Shown: positions 21,139 to 32,577, counted from the stretch's first letter. The stretch is DNA of 64,000 nt from Micrasema longulum (GCA_022494885.1 JAGVSM010004240.1:1-64000); one strand, 5' to 3'. Program-made: numbers and translations. Notes: generated by a model not told the origin, from the sequence alone.

Positions 21139-21724
21139 GTAAGCGTTGAAAATATTTTTTAAATGACCGATGTTTTTGGGAAGGGAACACCGGAGTATAG
21201 GCGTTCACAGGGATCTCGACATTATTTTGGTTGGGTAATTTATATGGCGCTATTGGATGGGTGTGCGTGAGTTGATTTGAGATTAAATGAGAAAGATCGT
21301 TACGGATTACAATAGCAGTTAATTATTAAGTTTTACACACGAGTTACATCCTATATTTCGTACAGAAGGAATTTACAAAAGCAAGCACTGATGACGAGCT
21401 TGCGACCAGGCAACACGAACTGCAAAGATGAAATGAACTGAATTATTTCGATATGCGGTGTTCAGTAGACTCGTCTAGGCTGTCGTTGCAGTGGACTACG
21501 CGTTGCGTGTCAAAGCAGGGTTCGGAACTGCCAACTTCACTACTGTTGGTGCTATGACATATCCTATGGCATTGCCCGATTTTAGATACTGAAAGGAAAA
21601 ACATGCTGAACGGCTTGACAGAGGTGACGAGGCCGATGTGGAATCTAAGCTTATTGGCTAATCCAACTAACGTTATAGCATTTTTTCATTTTGTGAGTGA
21701 ATGGGTAGAAAAATGGGAGGAACT

Positions 21725-22491
21725 GGGTAAAGGCCTATCATGAGTACTAAATCAGTTTAAGATAAAAGGATACATACTTGGGTATTAGCATTGGTTGTCT
21801 GAACTGAACTCTTGTCCGTTTGTGTTGTTCTTGTCCCATAGAAGGGAAATGGTAAATTACAAATCTACATAGAAGACTAACTCGAGAGAACCACGCGCCG
21901 ACCATGCTCTAGGACCCGTTTCATCTGCTTTAAGGTCCGAGAGATTGTTAGGAAGATTAAGGTCTTTGCATAGGATTGTTTCTACTGTTGGTATTAGAAA
22001 AATGGTTTTTGCGAGGAATTCAGTACTATGACGAAAAGTAATTTCGCCTGAGTTCGATAGGGATCATGTTAGGATCTGTGTTAGGATTTTGCCGGTAGTG
22101 TTTTGATAATTTGATGTTCCTCTGTGATTTGTTATAGAAACGAATTGTTTTTTTTCTGTTGATTAAGTGCATGTTGTATAGGGCAGATTATTATAATATT
22201 TCCTATATGTATTTGGGCTTCGTGTCGTTGATTAATTTGTTTGTATGACTACGTTCTTCTTCCTTTCTGATGCGGGATCTGGAGCGTGCGGCCGCGGTCT
22301 GAATTTGGAACTAACACTGTATTTCTTCACTGTCATACTGGGAAATTAGAAAAAGGTGATTGTGCTGACAATGTGTATTTGATTGATCACAAACTGACAA
22401 TACTGCAGTGAGGGGTACAATGAAAGTTTTTAAAGTTGATTTGTTTTGTTATTTTCGCGGTTTGATTGTAAAGAAATATTAAATTTTCGCC
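21725..22491 (+). repeat. Non-coding 767-bp duplicated segment, copy 1
   Basis: It matches 49319-50082 over its whole length with only a few percent mismatches by eye. It runs from GGTAAAGGCCTATCATGAG to TATTAAATTTTCGCC. It contains GAGCGTGCGGCCGCGGTCT and is richer in GC than most of the window. There are no long frames on either strand, no terminal repeats and no obvious tail. It lies downstream of the host exon, in the presumed intron. It may be a non-autonomous element of an unknown type or a segmental duplication. Bases 21139-21724 show only a scrap of the hairpin-tailed family (21225-21255). Confidence 0.7.
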
Positions 22492-22619
22492 TAATTAGTT
22501 TTAAAAAAAAATAGATATTGATATGCGAAACTGAAGAAAGACTCAAGTCTTTATGAACAGTTTCGGGAAAGGGGTGGATGCTTTCATTGCTGTTGGTGCT
22601 GCCCGCCACAGAGCTCCCC

Positions 22620-23125
22620 TTCGCAGCGCCATTTTTGTGGAATTCACCTCAAGGAGGCTGTACAGCAAATAAATACCCCTGTTAAGTAAATTACAGCATT
22701 TATCGATACTATTCCTGGTCGATTACCTTTCGTACCCATCCTTCCTTTGACCCATCCTTGTGGTACCTACCTAACACCGAGATAGAAGATATTCAAAATT
22801 AAAAGATTCGGATTTAGAACAAAAACAATACAACATTTTTGACTTCACATAAAATCGGATAAAAAAGTGGTTGGAATCGTCGCGCGTCGTGGAGTTATAT
22901 TTTATAGTTCATTTTGTGATCCGGTGCCAGAAATTGAAGATCATTCAGTTTCTATTAAAGGTAGGTATCCATTCCATGTTCCTATCCTTTCTCAAATATT
23001 TCCCAATCAAAAAACTGAATGAAATTAGATTTTCATTAACTGTCCGCCTTTTTGTTAACAACCCCAGCACGTCTTGCAGCTACAGAGCGCACGCACAGCA
23101 AATAATATAGCCTTCCTTTACATTA
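22620..23125 (-). mobile_element. Hairpin-tailed retroelement, interrupted copy
   Basis: The tail on the minus strand (22620-22685: TGTACAGCCTCCTTGAGGTG, AAAATGGCGCT) is separated by about 370 bp of other sequence from a CTGTAGCTGCAAGACGT unit at 23065-23090. The stretch between, 22690-23060, is AT-rich and not recognised. Confidence 0.4.
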
Positions 23126-23379
23126 CTTTTTGATCTGACAATAAATTTTGGTATTTGAATGATATTCAAAAAAATATACATATAAATATAAAGAAACATT
23201 CATTTTTCAGCTGCAAAACTCGTATGATTAGTTCTGTTTCTAAAAGGCAATATTACAAAAGCTTACTCAACAAAGGGGAAATTAAAACTATCGGGTAGAC
23301 TGTATTGATATATTTTTATAAATAGGAATGAGGAAATTGCTAAAAAGTTTAACTAAACTCTTCTTTCGAAAAAAATCGT

Positions 23380-23543
23380 TGATGTCTTACGCTCGAAAAG
23401 AATTAAAATGGCTTTCTTTTGGACAGGGCATACACTTTCAATTTATTTCTCTTTTATACAACATTTTCCGAAACCCGGCACCTCGGTATCTATCCGAAAA
23501 TTTACTTTAATTCTCCAATCATGGACCAGCACTTTGCTCATCT
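23380..23543 (+). pseudogene. LINE C-terminal fragment
   Basis: The frame reads YARKELKWLSFGQGIHF, then ISLLYNIFRNPAPRYLSE, then after a stop and shift NHGPALCSSNERP. It is the same region as RRQLKWLKIRQRRDYHS...LPLRSHSQGT in the copy at 31.8 kb, but from a diverged family. It runs straight into the dispersed repeat copy 2. Confidence 0.55.
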
Positions 23544-23985
23544 AATGAGAGACCTAACGAAAATTGGACCTCTCGGATTAAACAACGCCGTGGTGGACAT
23601 TTGACCGACATATCTTCAAAACATCAAATATTATTTAACACGACATAAAAATATCTGTTTTATATCATATGAAATTTGTTTAATTTTTAAGTTCAAAGTT
23701 TATCAATTTAATTACTCTTATTGAATAATTATTTACCAATTAGTCAATTAATATTTCCGCGTGTAGAATAAGATTTTAGAGAAATAAACAAATTATTAAA
23801 TTTTTAAAAAATAATTATCTTACAATTGTGTTATGGTTATATTTTTCGCTATCTGGGAACATTACGCGGTGATTTCACACATGCGCACGGTGAAAGTGGG
23901 GCAAAATGGGGGGATATTTGGATACAGTCCGATGTATTCAAATATGATTCTACGCTCCTTCTGGACTATTCTTAATTCTATGGAA
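23544..23985 (+). repeat. Dispersed 445-bp repeat, copy 2
   Basis: This partners 1060-1505. The first part still reads as RIKQRRGGHLTDI, continuing the LINE frame before it, which suggests that the repeat is the end of that LINE. Bases 23986-24689 contain no recognised feature. Confidence 0.5.
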
Positions 23986-24689
23986 TAATATAATAAAGAT
24001 ACTTCAAGTCTAAAATCTTTCTCCTAAATTCCAAGTTATGTAGACAAAATTTTTCTAGGCGCTGATCAAAATACTGAAGCCAATGTTTGTAAACATGCCT
24101 TAATCCAGCTTTGTCTTCAAATATTTAGTTATACTCAAAATATTGATCGCAAATTGTTGAAAAAGGTTGATATATATACAAATGGTGTATATTTGCATTT
24201 AGTTAGCGGCGAATTTCCATAGATTAATGAATAATATTATTTTTGGCGGGAATCGCGCGTCAGAGCGTGTTCTAAATTTGAATAGACTGTTTGCCAAAGG
24301 GTGAAGATAATTTGAACACGCGTGTAAATATTTATACAGGCTCTGCAACACCCTGTGGATGATATATACCGAAACACCTTGTATTTATTTTCAGTGAAGA
24401 CAGCAGTCACATTTTCCCTTGTGGCAATTTTGATGAATTTATTTATTTGACAAATTGTAGTTTGCATACTTTGCGGGCTGTTTTATCCATTACGCAATGC
24501 AGACTGCAAATAAAAGTTAGAATTTAAGTCATAGAAACTGCCGATATGTACAGAAAAATAGATTTTATCCACAGAAGCCATATTCAGCGAGCGGATTGCC
24601 CTATTAATGGGTGAATTAAATATTAAATCAACTGCTCCACAAGTGTAAAGCTTATGTTACGTTTTTGTTATTTTCATTGTGCGTTTTGC

Positions 24690-25349
24690 TATATAAACAA
24701 TATAGATGAGCAACGAATGAAAATAGTAATGTCAGGAGCAACTCTAAAAAACGCGAAAGAGTTTGTGTTCCTCGGAAGCAGGATCACCTGGGGTGGGAGG
24801 ACAAAAATAGAAGTCGACTACCGCATACACCGAGCGAGGCTTGCGTTTGACAAAAAGTCTAAGATTTTTGAGTCGAATAATATCAATCTAAAACTCCGCA
24901 AGCAACTTGCCGAGACATATGTATGGAGCATATTGATGTACGGTTGTGAGACATGGTGCCTTTGCCTTACCGAAAGAGATAAAAAAAGACTAGAAGCCTT
25001 CGAGATGTGGTGCTACAGAAACATATTAGGAATTTGCTGGAGAGACCACATCACTAACGACGAGGTTCTCAGCAGAATCGAAGAAGGCAGGCACCTAATC
25101 AAAACTATCTCAGAGAGGCGAGCCCGATGGATCGGCCACATTATGCGCCATGAGGGTCTCTTGCACGACATCATAGAGGGAATGACTGAGGGGACAAATT
25201 ATAGAGGGCGCCCCCGACGGGAATATTTGGAGCAAGTGCGCGAAGATTTTAACTGCGCCTCATATGTCGAGCTGAAGAGGGCTGCAGACAATAGAGACCA
25301 ATGGAGGACGGAATGCAGGACTTTGCTGCAAACCAATCCCCAGGATTGA
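24690..25349 (+). pseudogene. RTE-like LINE fragment (second family), C-terminal region
   Basis: The plus-strand frame reads LKNAKEFVFLGSRITW, RKQLAETYVWSILMYGCETW, RLEAFEMWCYRNILGICW, RRARWIGHIMRHEG and GRPRREYLEQV. This is the post-reverse-transcriptase segment of an RTE-like LINE. Hallmarks are LGSRIT, the MYGCETW block, FEMWCYR and WIGHIMR. The frame is open to its stop at 25349, so the copy is fairly young. The endonuclease and reverse transcriptase domains are missing by 5' truncation. Short LINE debris (RLSDHGLPLRSNSFES) lies at 25375-25437 before the mariner. Confidence 0.75.
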
Positions 25350-25437
25350 GACTGCAAGGAAGAAGATGTACATATATACTACGCTTATCAGATCATGGTT
25401 TACCTCTTCGTTCTAATTCTTTTGAGAGCTTTGGCAC

Positions 25438-26722
25438 TCGGTCGATAAAGTGCATTTACGTCATTGTTTACTTTATGAATTCCGTAAAGACAATACCGCG
25501 AGTCTGGCAACCGAAAACTTTTGCGAAGTGTATGGAGCAGAAGTCATCAAAGTTCGACAGGTACGAATATGGTTTGCAAAATTCCGATCTGGGGATTTTC
25601 AACTAATTGATAAACCACGTACCGGGCGGCCATTGAAGTCTGATGAAGACATGTTAAAAGTCATAAAAAAGTTACACACATAAAGAGAGACATTTACCAA
25701 AGCGTCAACCACAACCATAATACAAGATACTCTAATAGGGATCTGATACTAAGTGAAGGGGTCAACACTGTTCTGGCATCGAGACAACACTATAACGTAG
25801 GCAAAAAGGTCCATAACCTTTTGCCAGAATCGTGGAAAGACGGGAGTGTTGTCAAGTTACGGAAGGTGTTGACCTCGCTCTTTCATGACATTGGTCGTAG
25901 GGAGTCAGAAAAGTTGATGCATGCCACGGATTGGAGAACCTTACTGGATGTCAAAAATAAAATATATAAAATAAGGAATAATTAAAAAAATATATATTTA
26001 TAGATGACAACCATGAAGTTTCGCATAAATAAATTGTCTATGTTTTTATGAATGTATGTATGTATATGCGCATGGGTGTATGTACGTGTATGTGTATGTA
26101 CATGTGTATATATGTGTATATTTATATATACATGTGTGTATATATGTGTATGTCCGTATGCATATGAATCAAAATGTGTATCCGAATAAGTTTATATTTT
26201 GTTTGTCTGTGCTCTATATTAATTTGTTAAGTATTATAATAGATTAAAATGTAATTGCCTAGCTTGGAACGGGGTATGTACCCTTGTTAGCTGGGCAAAG
26301 TGAATATGGAATTGTATTTTGATAAAGAGTGTGAATAAATAAATAAATAAAAAAAATAAAAAAAACTGAAACCAATCCACGTCTAACCACCGGGGAAATC
26401 GCGTCGATGATGGGAGTCAACCAAACAACCGTATTAAGACATTTGGAGCGTATGGGGATGGTTTCGCGGTACGACGTTTGGATACCTCGTCAATTGTCAG
26501 CTGCCAATTTATTGGATCGTGCTTCAACTTGCGTTGCTTTGATTGCGAGACAAAAACACGAACCTGTTTTGCATCGTTTGGTAACGGGAGATGAGAAATG
26601 GGTCGTGTACAACAACGTGACAAGAAAAAGACATTGGGCTATACCTGGACAAGCCCCGTTAACAACTTCGAAGGCCGAATTCATAAAGTAAACAATGACG
26701 TAAATGCATTTTATCGACCGAC
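25438..26722 (+). mobile_element. Defective mariner transposon, interrupted by a LINE
   Basis: The first part encodes HLRHCLLYEFRKDNTASLAT, VRIWFAKFRSGDF and KPRTGRPLKSD, the N-terminal helix-turn-helix region of a mariner transposase. The second part (26362-26691) encodes NPRLTTGEIASMMGVNQTTV, HRLVTGDEKW and WAIPGQAPLTTSKAEF. It includes the first catalytic Asp in TGDE but ends before the other two of the DD34D triad. A LINE 3' end (25684-26360) separates the parts. Oddly, the outer ends are about 44 bp inverted copies of each other (CGGTCGATAAAGTGCATTTA at the left, its complement at 26675-26722), and the left one is coding sequence for HLRHCLLYEF. The true mariner terminal repeats are not seen, so it cannot move. 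Confidence 0.8.
25684..26360 (+). pseudogene. LINE family C, 3' end inserted in mariner
   Basis: It encodes the last LINE residues (KRDIYQSVNHNHN at its start, then SNRDLILSEGVNTVLASRQH, VHNLLPESWKDG and LMHATDWRTLLDV). A 3' UTR follows with a TGTATGTA-type microsatellite (26050-26165) and an AAATA tail (26330-26360). The same sequence is on the minus strand at 58262-59070. The 5' junction with mariner falls in AGTTACACACATAAAG, where both sequences look alike. Confidence 0.75.
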
Positions 26723-26817
26723 ATTTTGAAAAAATACAAGGGTTCTTCACTGTACTCTGGCCAGACAAAACTCAATAGAAAGTAGAGAGAAAGCATCCTT
26801 TATACAATGGAATCATG

Positions 26818-27485
26818 ACGAATGTCTCGAGCAAGTAGAAGAATTTGTGTATCTGGGAAGCATGTTTTTAAGAGGTGGAAGAGTAGAAAAAGATATTGAA
26901 AGAAGAGTGAATGCGGGCAACAAAATGAACGGAGCACTAAGCACAGTAATTCCTAATAAAAAGATGTCCATCGAAGTTAAACTGGCAGTGCGCAACGGAG
27001 TTTTAGTCCCGACACTTATGTATGGAAGGGAAACATGGAACTGGCAGAGGAAGGATGAAAGCCGAGTGAACGCGGTTGAAATGCGATATCTTAGACGTAT
27101 GTGTGGGAAATCAATGTATGACAGGGCTGCGAATGATGAAATCAGGCGAGAGTGTAAATCTGAGTCAAGTATAATTGATACGATTAAGAAAGGGTCTCTG
27201 AGATGGTTTGGTCACATAGAACGAATGGACGACGAAAGAATGGTAAAACAAGTATATATAGTAAAAATGAACGGCAATGTGAGATGAGGACGACCGAGGA
27301 AGACGTGGAATGATCAGATAAACCAAAATCTTAAGTCTGGTCATGTTAAAAGCAGACAGAACCGAAGGGCATGTATGACAAGATGTATGAATGTGGAAGA
27401 AGCTAGGAATGTATGCCAGGATAGACGTGTGTGGTGGTACATTCTCTCTGCCTACCCCTACGGGGAAATAGTAGTATAGGTAGTA
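26818..27485 (+). pseudogene. RTE-like LINE family A, C-terminal copy with one stop
   Basis: The frame encodes ECLEQVEEFVYLGSMFLRGG, LMYGRETWNWQRKDESRVN, MRYLRRMCGKSMYDRA and GSLRWFGHIERMDDERM. A TGA replaces an Arg codon before GRPRKTWNDQ, after which RRACMTRCMNVEEARNVCQ and LSAYPYGE follow. It starts at the same point, ACGAATGTCTCGAGCAAG, as the copy at 47536. The tail is irregular GTA repeats. The reverse transcriptase domain is lost. Confidence 0.75.
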
Positions 27486-27689
27486 GAATCATTTAAAAGA
27501 TGACACTTTTTATTTATTTATTATATATATACGGCCTAAGCCAATTACAACAGTTACATGAAGAAACATAAATGCAAGAAACTGAACAAAAAGGACATAA
27601 AACTATTTAGCAAAGACAAACAAGGGCAAAAAAATAATAGTATACAATATATTAAAAAAAACGAAAGACCAAAAACTTTGAGCTAAACC

Positions 27690-27920
27690 ATGCCAATCCA
27701 ACTTCATCCCACACTGTTTAGTCGCGAAGAGATCTACGAAAAGCCGTAAGATCTATCCCAAAAATTCATAGTCGTGTGATGAATTGACTAATCTTCACAT
27801 TCTGGACACTGGGGCATAAAAACCAAAGTTGCTCTTAGAAGATTTTATAAATAGCAGATTTTGACTTCTGATGACGCGGTTGGGAACATGAAAAGAAAAA
27901 CTATTGATCATTTCAATCAT
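27690..27920 (-). pseudogene. LINE C-terminal fragment
   Basis: The minus strand reads EMINSFSFHVPNRVIRSQNL, SNFGFYAPVSRM, a stop, then RLVNSSHDYEFLG. This is the tail segment typical of Jockey/CR1-like LINEs (compare VKFHIPTRRLRNNE and INSRQELDFF-like text at 43212-43445). Stops disable it. It is flanked by an AT-rich 3' UTR on the left (27500-27690). Confidence 0.55.
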
Positions 27921-28049
27921 AAAAAACAGTCATAACTTTTGCATCAACCTAATATTTATTTATTTTATTTTAAATTTCATTGATAAACCCATTGGTTACA
28001 TACATATAATCAAATATTTTTACTTTTGGAATTTACATTCTACTGTTAA

Positions 28050-28220
28050 TAATTATATTTTCAACATCTCTGTAAAGGTTGTCTGAGTCTTTTGTTTAGT
28101 TTTGTCTGGTAGTTTATTGTATAGTTTCAGTCCCTGATTTATAAGTCTCGACTGTCCTTGTCTCGTTGTTGCCTTAGCTTGTAAATTTTCAATAAGATTC
28201 CTAAGCAGATCTTAAAAGAA
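28050..28220 (-). pseudogene. LINE C-terminal fragment, LYNKLP type
   Basis: The minus strand reads QAKATTRQGQSRLINQGL, then KLYNKLPDKTKQKTQT, then a stop. Similar ends (LYKGWKLYNELPEEIKEI) are at 36030-36410 and 51126-51330. This group differs from the RLWNHLP group. Confidence 0.5.
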
Positions 28221-28499
28221 AAGGTTGACAAAACTTAAAAAAAAAAAAAAATTAATGGCTAATATGTAACAAGGCTTTATATTGGTTATTATTTTATATT
28301 TAGTGTCAACTATTAAAATTTTTGAAAATACATTTTCTGTGAAAAATACGTATGCTTTTCGTTCTAAATAATTTATTTATATATACGCCCAATGCGCATT
28401 TTCATGGACATATTTATACATAGAAAATTATTATTAAGAAAGTAGAAGGACACAATGATATATAGTAGACTCACCGGGAGTGGAAGCGGGAGAGAGGCG

Positions 28500-28890
28500 T
28501 TTATAATTGAATTTGATTCAGTGATCGTTTGAAAGAAGACAACTTGTTATAAAAAAAATCAAGACTGGTATGTTTGTTGGCAGACCTAAGAATTCTGGGC
28601 ATAGGGGAATGGAAACCATAGTTAGTTCTATGGTTATCGGTATGAAAGAGTCAGTTTTGTCTGAGGTTTCTAGTTGGGATATTGAATTTTATCGAGCTCA
28701 GTAGTTCAGGCGCATCAAAGAGTGAGTTGAGAATTTTGAATAGGACTATAAGGTCGGATTTATTTTGACGGTCTTAAAGAGAAGATATATTCAAGGTAGT
28801 TTCTAACTCATTATACGTATATAGGTCTCTGGATAAGCCCAACCTCCACCCTATCTTTCTCAAAAATCGACGTTGAACTGATTAAATATT
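28500..28890 (-). pseudogene. LINE C-terminal fragment
   Basis: The minus strand reads SVQRRFLRKIGWRLGLSRD, ILNSLFDAPELLSSIKFNIP, then in pieces HRTNYGFHSPMPRILR and SFKRSL. It is close to the fragment at 43212-43445 and to the short piece at 47325-47530 (SVQRCSLRKVAWMLGLERG). Frame shifts near 28640 and 28780. Confidence 0.6.
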
Positions 28891-28914
28891 CTTAAATATT
28901 ATATATATTTTTTT

Positions 28915-29942
28915 TTAATTTAACTTTTGTACATGATGTTATTTGTACATTGGCGGGATTATTGCCAAATGGCAATTTCTTCCAACCAACCAATAAAATA
29001 AAAGTTTTATTTTTATGATTCAAGTTACAGAACAGATTCAATAGAAAAAAAGGATTAAAAAGCTAAAAGTCTATAAAAATATAAATAAACGTATTTGTTT
29101 ATAAATTACCTTAAATCAAAACTATTACTCAATGGGAAAAAAGAAAAAAAGAAGAAAGAGGAAAAAGGATAGGAGGAGAGATTAAGGAAGAGAAAATAGA
29201 TGTTTTTTCAGACGTGATTTAAACAGAGATAATCTAGTAATATCTTTGATGGTGGGTGGGAGATGATTCCACAGTCAAGCTGCATGGACACTATATGAGT
29301 TAGAGAAGAAAGAGGAATTGTGGATGGGTATTAAGAGAGTGCCTCGAGAATTAGAACGAAGAGGTTAACCATGAACTGATAAGCGTTGAAATTTTTCACG
29401 CAGGTATATAGGAGCGTTAGACTATGAAGTACATTGAACAGAAGTGAGAGGGAGTGATAGTCTCTCCGCTGTCTAGAGCCATTTCAGTTGCCTACGATAA
29501 TCAGAAATGTGGTCATATTTCCTAAGACCAAAAATGTACCTTATGCATGTATTCTGAAGTCGTTCAAGTTTATCGAGTTGTTTACAGCTTAAATCAGTCA
29601 TGGAAACATCAGCGTAATCTAGAATGGGTAGTAGTAATGCTTGTACGAGTGAGCATTTAGTATTAATGGGTAAGAATTTTTCCTTCCAAGTGAGTGTAGA
29701 CTGAACAATATTTTGCGGCTTAATTCATTAGTATGAGCTCGCCAGCAGAGATGTTCATCCATTAGTACTCCTAGATTTTTTACGGATTTCCTGTATTGAA
29801 TATTGGTACCATTGACAATAAGAGGATTCAGTGAAGGTATGTCTAGCTTACTAAGCAATCTTTGACTACCTGCAAACATAATTTGTGTTTTAGATGGGTT
29901 TATTAGTAAACCATACTCTTTTGTCCATTTTTCAACGTTGTA
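28915..29942 (-). pseudogene. LINE family B, 5'-truncated copy
   Basis: The minus strand begins near 29942 with EKWTKEYGLLINPSKTQIMF. It continues AGSQRLLSKLDIPSLNP, VNGTNIQYRKSVKNLGVLMD and CWRAHTNELSRKI, then loses frame near 29680. The rest (YADVSMTDLS..QLDKLERLQNT, HGLPLRS) follows in shifted frames. This is the end of the reverse transcriptase and the C-terminal region of a Jockey/CR1-like LINE. The 3' UTR is shared with 6940-7208 and 31545-31800. It is slightly longer at its 5' end than the copy at 31.5 kb. Confidence 0.75.
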
Positions 29943-30414
29943 TTATACCTTTGATCGGTAGGGGCACTAATTTCACATATAATTTTGTACCCAGCCCTTC
30001 GCTCTCTCATTCCCAAGAGTTTCTACTCTTTATAAATTAATATTGACACAGTATGATGAGAAAGAATAATTGATGAGCGAGCTATGAGGAACTCAAAGCC
30101 AGGGATGAAATTATGAAGATCTGTTGAAGTAATACGTTGATATACAGGGCCATTGGTAACTCGACGTATTCCCGGCAGGACGAGGTAGGGGTACACAAAT
30201 GCAAGGAATTTAAGTACCCCAATGTAAGGCCAAATGTTGATATTTTCTGAGATATTTGGAATTTAATAAAATTGTGAAAAATACCCATTTTTGGGTGTTG
30301 GTGACAAAATAAAAAAAAAATGGCTGGTTAAATATCACTGAAATATTTTTTTATTTATAGGTGATCTAGTAAAAAAAAATAATAAGCAATAAAATATCTT
30401 AAAACATTTATAAT

Positions 30415-30680
30415 TTAACTACCTGACCCGACAGACGTTGTCCTGTCCGAACGTTGGCGTGCCTTGGAAAAATACTTTTTATTGATAAGTAGGTACCTAG
30501 ATACTTGCTTGTGCTTAAATCCCAAAACTAAAAATAGTTGATATTCAAATATTAAATTTAAATAGGTACTTGTTTATGGTTGAATTCCAAAACATAAAAT
30601 AAACATTTTTTCGAATTAAGCATTCTTTTTGCAAACGTCAAACTCCGGTTGTCTCGCCAACAAAGGGGTGTAGTTATGTA
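30415..30680 (-). mobile_element. Helitron-like element, internally deleted
   Basis: The minus strand ends GCCAACGTTCGGACAGGACA, ACGTCTGTCGGGTCAGGTAG. The terminal CTAG is changed to GTAG-like sequence. A deletion joins the end region directly to the TAGGTACCTA blocks. Bases 29943-30414 show no gene. Confidence 0.5.
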
Positions 30681-30702
30681 GGAATATGATTTTAAAAAAT
30701 GT

Positions 30703-30775
30703 TTATATAAACAGCTCCCCAGGGAGTTGAATCCAGTCCTTGTTTACAAAAATTTGGACAAACTCAAAATATTGT
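30703..30775 (-). repeat. Core repeat head, isolated
   Basis: Only the head remains, AGCTCCCCAGGGAGTTGAAT to CAAACTCAAAATATTG. It is followed at 30803-30855 by a short block (AGTGTATCTTCGTAATCGCT) that recurs at 37067-37105. Confidence 0.7.
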
Positions 30776-31074
30776 TTAGTTTTCATTTATTTATTTCATT
30801 TGAAGTTTGGGGGTCAGTAGTGTATCTTCGTAATCGCTAGAGAGAATTTATTTTCAACAATACCGCCATGGTGAAGGTATGACGTCCTTATCTTCCCATC
30901 AAAATTAAGCGTCAATGACGATCTTCCGGCTTTATTCGGCGGAACTAAGGGACGCGGTATTGATGTGGGAGGCGAGTGTCTCCAGTAGCTAAATCACAAA
31001 TTACTACTGACGTACTTAAAAACATGCTAAGCATTTGAGTGATCACAATGAACAATAATAAACATGTTTAAGTT

Positions 31075-31245
31075 ATCGCGGTCATAAGTCAACGCTCGTG
31101 TCGGTTTGTTTTTTGTTTTCCTCGTAAATAAATACAGTTCACTGGCGAAAAATCAGCGTCTACCATAAAAAATAACGCAATACATTGAATTTGCAAAATA
31201 ATGAGTATCTAATACATAAAAGTGAAAATTGAATTATAATTACTA
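31075..31245 (-). repeat. Dispersed repeat Y, copy 1 (copy 2 at 40680-40870)
   Basis: On the minus strand it matches 40680-40870, sharing TGTATTTATTTACGAGGAAAAC, ACTTATGACCGCGATAACTT and a GTAATTATAATTCAATTTTC-like start. A small minus-strand frame, 31363-31160 (MENIPKLLVLFIYLLFITLF then SRRRRL), enters it. That frame has a hydrophobic segment and then four Arg, but its end lies within the repeat, so I do not call a gene. Confidence 0.45.
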
Positions 31246-31544
31246 TGGCGACTGCTTTTCTTGTCATTTGGCTCGCCAACCGCCGCCGCCGGCTAAATGC
31301 AATAAATAGCGTGATAAATAATAAATAAATAAACAAAACTAGCAGTTTTGGAATATTTTCCATATTTACAACGGTGAAATTCAAAATTTCGATTGCGCAG
31401 CAGGATTACACGTCGCGAAACGTAAATATTTTGATATTAAACATTATGTGTTCACGGATGTTGCATTGTGATAGCAAATACGATAAACGACCATGGTAAG
31501 GAAATTGTTATTTGTGATTGAGCTACTGGTGATATCTTTTATTT

Positions 31545-32516
31545 ATTTAACTTTTTGTACATAATGTTATTTGTACATTGGCGGGCTTATTGCCAAATGG
31601 CTATTCTTCCAACCAACCAATAAAATAAAAGTTTTATTTTTATGATTCAAGTTACAGAACAGATTCAATAGAAAAAAAAATTAAAAAGTTAAAAATATAT
31701 AAAAATAGAAATAAACGTATTTTTTTATAAATTACGTTAAATCAAAACTATTACTCAATGGGAAAAAGGAAAAAAGCGGAAAGAGGAAAAGGAAAGGAGG
31801 AGAGATTAAGGAAGAGAAAGGAGATGTTTCTTCAGACGTGATTTAAACAGATATAATGTAGTAACATCTTTGATGGTGAATGGGAGATGATTCCACAGTC
31901 GAGCCGCATGGACACTATATGAGTTAGAGAAGAAAGAGGAATTGTGTATGGGTATTAAGAGAGTGCCTTGAGAATGAGAACGAAGAGGTAAACCATGAAC
32001 TGATAAGCGTTGAAATTTTTCACACAGGTATATAGGAGCGTTAGGACTATGAAGTACATTGAACAGAAGTGAGAGGGAGTGATAGTCTCTCCGCTGTCTA
32101 ATTTTGAGCCATTTCAGTTGCCTACGATAATCAGAAATGTGGTCATATTTCCTAAGACCAAAAATGTACCTTATGCATGTATTCTGAAGTTGTTCAAGTT
32201 TATCGAGTTGCTCACAGCTTAAATCAGTCATGGAAACATCAGCGTAAACTAGAATGGGCAGTAGTAATGCTTGTACAAGAGTGCATTTAGTATTAATGAG
32301 TGAGAATGTTTGCAACCTTCTAAGTGAGTGTAGACTGAAAAATATTTTGCGGCTTAATTCATTAGTATGAGCTCGCCAGCAGAGATGTTCATCCATTAGT
32401 ACTCCTAGATTGCTTACGGATTTCCTGTACTGAATATTGGTACCATTGACAATAAGAGGATTAAGTGAAGGTATGTCCAGCTTACTAAGCAATCTTTGAC
32501 TACCTGCAAACATAAT
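31545..32516 (-). pseudogene. LINE family B, longest open copy
   Basis: The minus strand is open for about 235 LINE codons: AGSQRLLSKLDIPSLNPLIV, SNLGVLMDEHLCWRAHTNEL, LVQALLLPILVYADVS, LQNTCIRYIFGLRKYDHIS, LPLRSHSQGTLLIPIHNSSF and AARLWNHLPFTIKDVTT, ending LKKHLLSLP. This is the region after the reverse transcriptase catalytic motifs of a Jockey/CR1-like LINE. It is 5'-truncated at about 32516. The intact frame means a recent insertion relative to the other copies. Its 3' UTR is shared with 6940 and 28915. Confidence 0.8.
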
Positions 32517-32577
32517 TCGTAAACACAATGATGTCCACACGCTCCAAATGTAAAAAAGAAAGAAAAGATACAATTAA

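Noticed and set aside
31160..31384. Membrane-anchor-like small protein (LLVLFIYLLFITLF, then RRRR)
   Set aside because: The second half lies in dispersed repeat Y, whose other copy has no frame, and the GTAATT after TRKAVAI is the repeat boundary. A first exon is possible but not supported.
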